10,651 bases of DNA from assembly GCA_009702725.1 (NCBI GenBank), contig WLHM01000021.1, positions 1-10,651 on the forward strand, in the 5' to 3' direction. The stretch comes from Actinomycetota bacterium (lineage in GTDB: Bacteria > Actinomycetota > Actinomycetes > S36-B12). This document shows, one piece after another, positions 6,502 through 10,651 of this stretch. The notes below the pieces were generated by a model. It did not search any database, was not told the origin of the DNA, and saw nothing but the letters and a program-made list of their open reading frames with translations. Position 1 is the first letter of the stretch. Each line of letters starts with the position of its first letter. The position numbers and the translations under genes were made by a program.

Positions 6502-7488
6502 TCAGTACCTCATCACTTGTTCAGCGGCCTCGATCACGCGATCGAGGTCTGGCAGGAAGTACTCCTCGAGCCGACTGGCCGGGTATGGCACATCAAAACC
6601 GGTAACCCTGATCACCGGCGCCTCAAGGCTGTAGAAGCACTTTTCACTTATACGAGCCGCAATTTCAGCTCCGACACCGCCACTCTTCGAAGCCTCGTGA
6701 ACTACAACTAGCCGACTTGTTCGTTCAACCGATGACGCTAGGGTCTCAAGATCGAGTGGTGATATCGACTGCATATCGACTACCTCGAGTGAGATGTCGG
6801 TGCTCGCCTCCGCAGCTTCAAGGCAGGTTCGCACCATCGGCCCATAGCAGGCCACCGTGACATCGCTTCCGGTGTGCACCACTCGTGCCCGCCATGGATC
6901 AGCGACTGCACTTAAATCAAGAGCTGCCAGCGACTCATCAACTTCACCCTTATCCCAGTAACGGCGCTTCGGCTCGAAATAAATGACCGGGTCGTTACAC
7001 GCGATCGCTTGTTGAATGGTGAGAAACGCGGCCTGCGGGTCCGCGGGTGTTAGAACTCGTAGGCCAGCCGTATGCGCGAAGTAAGCCTCCGGCGACTCAC
7101 TGTGATGTTCGACCGCCCCGATACCGCCGCCGTACGGGATACGAATCGTGATCGGCATTACTATCGAACCGGCCATTCGGCGATGGAACTTCGCAACCTG
7201 GGAAACAATCTGATCGAAGCCTGGGTATACGAAACCGTCGAACTGAATCTCGAGTACGGGCCGGTAGCCCCGCATTGCAAGACCCACCGCCGTTCCGATT
7301 ATTCCGCTTTCCGCAAGTGGTGCATCCATTACTCGATGCTCGCCGAAATCTTTTTGTAGGCCATCTGTCACGCGGAAAACACCACCAAGGCGCCCGATGT
7401 CCTGACCGAAGAGAATCACTTTCGGGTCACGCTCCATTGCTTTACGCAACCCTGCGTTAATTGCCTTAACCATCGTTAACTCGGACAT
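6502..7488 (-). CDS. bkdB: 2-oxoacid dehydrogenase E1 component, beta subunit (branched-chain type)
   Basis: The protein has 328 aa, the normal E1beta length, with the transketolase-like pyrimidine-binding domain first and the transketolase C-terminal domain from about residue 200. Conserved segments include VILFGQDIGRLGGVFRVTDG, DAPLAESGIIG with Glu60 as the TPP-activating glutamate, IPYGGGIGAVEHHSESPEA with His128/His129, and the C-terminal TGFDVPYP. With E1alpha it forms the thiamine diphosphate-dependent heterotetramer that decarboxylates the 2-oxo acid and reductively acylates the E2 lipoyl group. The ATG lies 3 nt after the E1alpha stop, and its ribosome site is within the E1alpha tail. 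It ends 1 nt before the E2 start. No key residue appears to be missing. Confidence 0.92.
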   Translation of the reverse strand: MSELTMVKAINAGLRKAMERDPKVILFGQDIGRLGGVFRVTDGLQKDFGEHRVMDAPLAESGIIGTAVGLAMRGYRPVLEIQFDGFVYPGFDQIVSQVAKFHRRMAGSIVMPITIRIPYGGGIGAVEHHSESPEAYFAHTAGLRVLTPADPQAAFLTIQQAIACNDPVIYFEPKRRYWDKGEVDESLAALDLSAVADPWRARVVHTGSDVTVACYGPMVRTCLEAAEASTDISLEVVDMQSISPLDLETLASSVERTSRLVVVHEASKSGGVGAEIAARISEKCFYSLEAPVIRVTGFDVPYPASRLEEYFLPDLDRVIEAAEQVMRY

Positions 7489-7491
7489 TAC

Positions 7492-8571
7492 CTAGCCCAC
7501 CGAATCCTGGAAGGAGGACAAATACTCCAACATTTCTGATCGCTGCTCATCAATGCGCGCATGAGGCTCGGCATAAACGTCATCAAACATTGATTCGGGG
7601 CGCGGTGGGACCATCGCACGCACACCGTCACGAATATGTTCGGCTAACTCTTCACCCTCCTGTTCAATTTGATCGAAAAAGGATCGATCGGCAATGCCTT
7701 GACGGGCTAGGTAAACCTTCAAGCGCTCAATTGGATCACGAAGCCGCCAAGTCTCGAGCTCACCCGCGAGGCGGTAGCGGGTCGGATCATCCGAAGTTGT
7801 ATGCGCACCCATCCGATAGGTGTACGCCTCAATCAATGTCGGGCCATTACCTGTGCGAGCCCGCTCAAGTGCGACCTTAGTTACGGCCATGACCGCAAGG
7901 ATGTCGTTACCATCAACTTGCACTCCGGGAAAGCCAAATCCTGCTGCGCGCTCATAAATCTGAACATTGCTTTGGCGATCACGGGGTTGTGAGATCGCCC
8001 ATTGATTATTTTGGCAGAAAAAAACAACAGGAGCAGAAAAAGACGCAGCGAAAACAAAGGCTTCGTTGACATCACCTTGCGCCATGGCCCCATCGCCGAA
8101 ATAAGTAACAGCTACGTCCTCGGCTCCATCGAATTGAATCCCCATTGCATAACCAACCCCATGAAGTACTTGCGCACCAATAACGATCGAGTACGGGCCG
8201 CACTTATTCACCTGCGGATCCCAGCCTCCGTTTGTCACTCCCCGAAACAACGCCAATATTTCAAGTGGCGCTATCCCCCGACACCACGTGACCCCGTGCT
8301 CGCGAAAAGTTGGAAAAGCAAAATCATTCGGGGCCATGGCGCGTGCAGAACCAACCTGCGCGGCCTCCTGCCCAAGGCAGGGAGCCCACAAACCCAACTC
8401 GCCTTGACGTTGTAGCGCTGTTGCCTCAGTGTCGATTCGTCGTACGACAACCATGTCGCGGTAGAGGCCCCGGAGCTCAGAATCACTCAGGGTGATGTCG
8501 TAATCGGGGTGCGAAACTCGCTGCCCCTCCGGGGTCAGCAACTGGACAGCTCTCACGCGATCTTCAGCCAT
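7492..8571 (-). CDS. bkdA: 2-oxoacid dehydrogenase E1 component, alpha subunit (branched-chain type)
   Basis: The protein has 359 aa from the chosen ATG. The thiamine diphosphate motif is complete: GDG at 159-161 and NN at 188-189 (CQNNQWAISQP). The conserved loop RMGAHTTSDDPTRYR (253-267), with His257, is very close to the loop of branched-chain keto acid dehydrogenase E1alpha, which favours BCKDH over pyruvate dehydrogenase. The domain starts around LYRDMVVVRRIDTEA and includes GLWAPCLGQEAAQVG. The ATG at 8571 is preferred because GGAGG lies four bases upstream; a GTG at 8619 would add 16 residues (including ATHPPGAKKF) that look unlike a family N-terminus. It is the first gene of the E1alpha-E1beta-E2 operon. 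No E3 (lipoamide dehydrogenase) gene is present here, so E3 must be encoded elsewhere. Confidence 0.92.
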   Translation of the reverse strand: MAEDRVRAVQLLTPEGQRVSHPDYDITLSDSELRGLYRDMVVVRRIDTEATALQRQGELGLWAPCLGQEAAQVGSARAMAPNDFAFPTFREHGVTWCRGIAPLEILALFRGVTNGGWDPQVNKCGPYSIVIGAQVLHGVGYAMGIQFDGAEDVAVTYFGDGAMAQGDVNEAFVFAASFSAPVVFFCQNNQWAISQPRDRQSNVQIYERAAGFGFPGVQVDGNDILAVMAVTKVALERARTGNGPTLIEAYTYRMGAHTTSDDPTRYRLAGELETWRLRDPIERLKVYLARQGIADRSFFDQIEQEGEELAEHIRDGVRAMVPPRPESMFDDVYAEPHARIDEQRSEMLEYLSSFQDSVG

Positions 8572-8753
8572 CAATCCTCCACGGAACTTCTTTGCACCAG
8601 GGGGGTGGGTGGCCAACACTCACAGGTCAAAGACTTAAACGCAAGATTACGGCAGATTCGAGGGGAAAAGCGTCTTTTGATAAATGTTCGTATGGCTTAG
8701 CGCTACCTTCGTGCGCCAATTAACTGAGTATGTGAGCTCAGCATGGCAAGTTG
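8572..8753. promoter_or_regulatory. Divergent bkd / devR-like intergenic region with three inverted repeats
   Basis: This 182-nt stretch is the longest gap between genes in the window and must hold the promoters of both the bkd operon (leftward) and the response regulator (rightward). It has three inverted repeats: AAAAG-cgt-CTTTT at 8666-8678, the perfect 8-mer TAGCGCTA at 8698-8705, and CTGAG-8 nt-CTCAG at 8724-8741, which also holds the perfect 8-mer TGAGCTCA (8733-8740). Any could be an operator, but 5-bp arms and 8-mers can occur by chance. I could not identify a convincing -35/-10 pair for either gene, nor a DosR-type box. Confidence 0.45.
8576..8580 (-). promoter_or_regulatory. Shine-Dalgarno GGAGG that decides the E1alpha start
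   Basis: On the minus strand GGAGG is followed by ATTG and then ATG at 8571. This strong ribosome site is the reason to prefer 8571 over the upstream in-frame GTG at 8619, which has no comparable site. Confidence 0.65.
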
Positions 8754-9464
8754 ATGACGGATAGATGGCCCGACGTACGGCACAATGCGGTAGTGGTTGA
8801 ACTAATTGAGAGTGCAATTCGGGTTTTCCTGCTCGATGACCATGAGATCGTCCGTCGCGGTCTTGCCGATCTAGTCTCGATTGAAGATGATCTCGAGGTA
8901 GTGGGTGAGGCCGGGACCGCAGCCGAAGCCTTACTTAGAATTCCGGCCGTGCGCCCCGATGTTGCTGTTCTTGACGTCAGATTGCCCGATGGAAGTGGTG
9001 TCGAAGTCTGCCGAGAAATTCGCTCACAAATGCCTGAGGTGCACTGCCTGATGCTCACCTCCTACGCCGATGATGAGGCGCTCTTCAACGCAATCATGGC
9101 GGGCGCTTCAGGCTATGTCCTTAAGGAGATACGCGGCATTGATCTAGTTAATGCGATCCGAAGGGTGGCCGCGGGTCAGTCACTCCTTGATCCTGCAGCC
9201 ACTCAAAGAGTACTTGAACGTATTCGTGCCGGCGAACAGCACGACACCCGACTCGACAAACTATCCGATCAAGAAAAGCGCATTCTTGATCTCATCGGTG
9301 AAGGCATGACTAACCGGCAAATCGGCGAATCTATGCACTTAGCTGAAAAGACCGTCAAAAACTACGTATCAAGTCTGCTAGCAAAACTAAACATGGAGCG
9401 TCGAACTCAAGCTGCCGCACTGTCGGCCCGAATGCACGCCGAGCAGGAACGACCGCCGCAGTAA
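8754..9464 (+). CDS. devR: DevR/DosR-like NarL/FixJ-family response regulator
   Basis: The protein has 236 aa from the ATG at 8754. The receiver domain (about 23-140) has Asp28/Asp29, phospho-acceptor Asp74 in VAVLDVRLPDGSG, Thr102 in LMLTSYADDEA, and Lys124 in GYVLKEI. The LuxR-type HTH (about 170-230) has TNRQIGESM and recognition helix LAEKTVKNYVSSLLAKL followed by NMERRTQAA. Compared from memory with M. tuberculosis DosR, the receiver motifs and the DNA-contacting Lys and Asn residues (here Lys199, Lys202, Asn203) are conserved. DosR controls the hypoxia/NO dormancy response; that this gene does the same is inferred. DosR itself begins just before VFLVDDHE, so the first 20 residues here may not be translated: GTG 8793 (MVELIES) is a serious alternative start. 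The gene ends flush against a convergent DevS-like kinase. Confidence 0.87.
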   Translation: MTDRWPDVRHNAVVVELIESAIRVFLLDDHEIVRRGLADLVSIEDDLEVVGEAGTAAEALLRIPAVRPDVAVLDVRLPDGSGVEVCREIRSQMPEVHCLMLTSYADDEALFNAIMAGASGYVLKEIRGIDLVNAIRRVAAGQSLLDPAATQRVLERIRAGEQHDTRLDKLSDQEKRILDLIGEGMTNRQIGESMHLAEKTVKNYVSSLLAKLNMERRTQAAALSARMHAEQERPPQ

Positions 9465-10651
9465 CTAGGTGTTCGAGTTAGGCACCTGCCAAACCAACCG
9501 GGTGCCGCCTTCAGCCGACACCCGCTCAAGGGCAAAGGTGCCACCAAGGTCTTGAGCGCGAGCTGAGAGATTTGCCAACCCTGAGTGAGCGCTGAACCCA
9601 TCCGGATTTATGCCGACACCATCATCGGTTACGGATAACACAATGTTCGTCTCTTTAACCATCACGATGACGTCTACTTTTTTTGCCTTAGCATGCTTGG
9701 CGACATTTACCAGTGCTTCACGCAATGCTGCAACCAAGTGATCGGCCAAAGCGTCATCAACCGAAGCGTCAACCGGACCAACAAAGCGCATGCCAGGCTG
9801 CAGTCCCATCGCGGCACCGGACAGCGACACCTCATTTAAGAGCCGCCCTCTAACGCCAGTTGATGGCCCGGTTAGGGGTTCGTGGAGGGCAAAGATGGTC
9901 TGTCGAATTTCGCGGATAGTCTCGTCAAGTTCATCAACTGCTCTAGAAAGTCGCTCCTCCACCTCCGGTGAGAGATTTTGGCCTCGCGATGTGCTTTGCA
10001 AGAGCATGCCGGTCGCAAACAGTCTCTGGATTACTAAGTCATGAAGATCTCGGGCAATGCGATCTCGATCCTGAAAAACAGCCAATCGCTCTTGTTCTTG
10101 CTGCGCCTCGGCTAGAACTAATGACACCGTGGCTTGTTTCGCAAATGACTCTGCCACTTGGAGTCCCTCACGTGAATCACCCGGGCTTGACCAGGCCAAA
10201 GCTAAAACTCCGATAACCCGATCAATGGTGACTAACGGAAGTGCGGCAACCGCGCTAAAAACGGGACCGCCTTCCAAGGACCAGTCGAAATCAAATTCAT
10301 TTTTTCGGCTACTGAAAGCACGGCCAATTACCGATTCCACAGGTATCCGATACCCCGGTGATGGATGCCCAGCAGCCTTCTCCCCCTCGGCTACTTCAAC
10401 GTCGAGCGTGCCATCTGGATTCGGTAGAGCAACAACCGCAAGATCAGCGCCGGCAATTTCGCGCGCGCTGGTGGCGATTAGAGCGATTACCTCACCAATA
10501 GGCGAGTGAGCAAGGAGCGCCTCGCTCACCTCCGCCGCAGCTCGATGCCACCGCTCACCACTGCGGGTGCGCTCAAATAGTCGGGCATTTTCGATCGCTA
10601 CGGCAGCTGCAGCAGCAAGTGCCATGACGGTGCGCTCGTCCTCGGCAGTGA
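9465..10651 (-). CDS. DevS/DosS-like GAF-domain sensor histidine kinase (N-terminus outside window)
   Basis: About 394 C-terminal residues are visible; the frame is open to the window edge (TAEDERTV precedes the first visible Met). Numbering from that Met at 10625, residues 1-20 (LAAAAAVAIENARLFERT) are the end of one GAF domain, 25-175 are a second GAF domain, and about 185-250 are a HisKA_3 dimerisation domain with phospho-acceptor His195 in RDRIARDLHDLVIQRLFATG. The HATPase_c domain follows with the N box REALVNVAKHA (Asn307), DDGVGI (334-339) and GLANLSARAQDLGGTF. The order GAF-GAF-HisKA_3-HATPase matches mycobacterial DevS/DosT, where the first GAF binds haem. That GAF domain is off the window, so the signal cannot be stated. 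No transmembrane segment is seen in this part. Its stop abuts the stop of the convergent DevR-like gene, its likely partner. Confidence 0.88.
   Translation of the reverse strand, partial: TAEDERTVMALAAAAAVAIENARLFERTRSGERWHRAAAEVSEALLAHSPIGEVIALIATSAREIAGADLAVVALPNPDGTLDVEVAEGEKAAGHPSPGYRIPVESVIGRAFSSRKNEFDFDWSLEGGPVFSAVAALPLVTIDRVIGVLALAWSSPGDSREGLQVAESFAKQATVSLVLAEAQQEQERLAVFQDRDRIARDLHDLVIQRLFATGMLLQSTSRGQNLSPEVEERLSRAVDELDETIREIRQTIFALHEPLTGPSTGVRGRLLNEVSLSGAAMGLQPGMRFVGPVDASVDDALADHLVAALREALVNVAKHAKAKKVDVIVMVKETNIVLSVTDDGVGINPDGFSAHSGLANLSARAQDLGGTFALERVSAEGGTRLVWQVPNSNT
9467..9487. other. Weak hairpin at the devR-like / kinase convergent junction
   Basis: AGGTG (9467-9471) can pair with CACCT (9483-9487) across an 11-nt loop. 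It lies inside the end of the kinase gene, just past the regulator stop. No U-tract follows on either strand, so it is at most a poor terminator. It is listed because there is no other candidate between the two genes. Confidence 0.2.

Noticed and set aside
8002..8415. Open frame of 137 codons on the plus strand within E1alpha
   Set aside because: The minus strand encodes the thiamine diphosphate site of E1alpha here; the plus-strand peptide has no family features or ribosome site.
8620..8640. GGTCAAAGACTT as a possible DosR-type box upstream of bkd
   Set aside because: The half-sites lack GGGACT and the spacing is 3 rather than 4 bases; it does not fit the DosR consensus.
1..10651. Mobile elements, CRISPR arrays, tRNA/rRNA genes or defence genes
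   Set aside because: No transposase, integrase, regular spaced repeats, tRNA-like folds or defence-type domains were seen; nearly all bases are in recognised housekeeping or regulatory genes.

Overview
The window looks like ordinary chromosome from a moderate-GC member of the Actinomycetota. Four features point there: a CopD-CtaG fusion of the type found in mycobacteria and relatives, an enzyme of the mycothiol-dependent maleylpyruvate isomerase family, an actinobacterial branched-chain 2-oxoacid dehydrogenase operon (E1alpha-E1beta-E2), and a response regulator that closely resembles mycobacterial DevR/DosR. The base composition is lower in GC than in most soil actinobacteria, and spacing is very tight. 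That would suit a streamlined (perhaps aquatic) lineage, but this is inference only. I see no insertion sequence, phage gene, CRISPR array, tRNA or rRNA.

Layout. 1-229 (+) is the tail of an acyl-CoA dehydrogenase. 256-3575 (+) is a compact cluster: CopC-like periplasmic copper protein, CopD-CtaG membrane fusion (ATGA overlap with copC) and a secreted L,D-transpeptidase 9 nt further on. 3583-4365 (-) is a nitrilase-superfamily amidohydrolase, converging on the transpeptidase with a 7-nt gap. 4442-5266 (+) is the MDMPI/DinB-fold enzyme, divergent from the amidohydrolase across a 76-nt promoter region. 5256-8571 (-) is the operon E1alpha, E1beta, E2, whose last gene overlaps the MDMPI gene tail-to-tail by 11 nt. 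The longest non-coding stretch, 8572-8753, separates this operon from a divergent DevR/DosR-like regulator (8754-9464, +). A DevS-like sensor kinase (9465 to the window end, -) converges on the regulator with no spacer; its N-terminal part lies outside the window.

How the genes may work together. CopC and CopD-CtaG probably handle copper across the membrane and supply the Cu(B) site of cytochrome oxidase; the transpeptidase is probably co-transcribed. The 2-oxoacid dehydrogenase converts branched-chain keto acids, or a related keto acid, to acyl-CoA; an acyl-CoA dehydrogenase would act downstream of such products, but its position here may be coincidental. The kinase and regulator are probably a two-component pair of the redox/oxygen-sensing DevRS class, although the sensory GAF domain that would show the ligand is not in the window. 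No clearly undescribed system is evident. The points most worth following are the transpeptidase in a copper cluster, the tail-to-tail DevRS-like pair, three inverted repeats in the bkd/devR intergenic region, and the absence of terminator space at all three convergent junctions.
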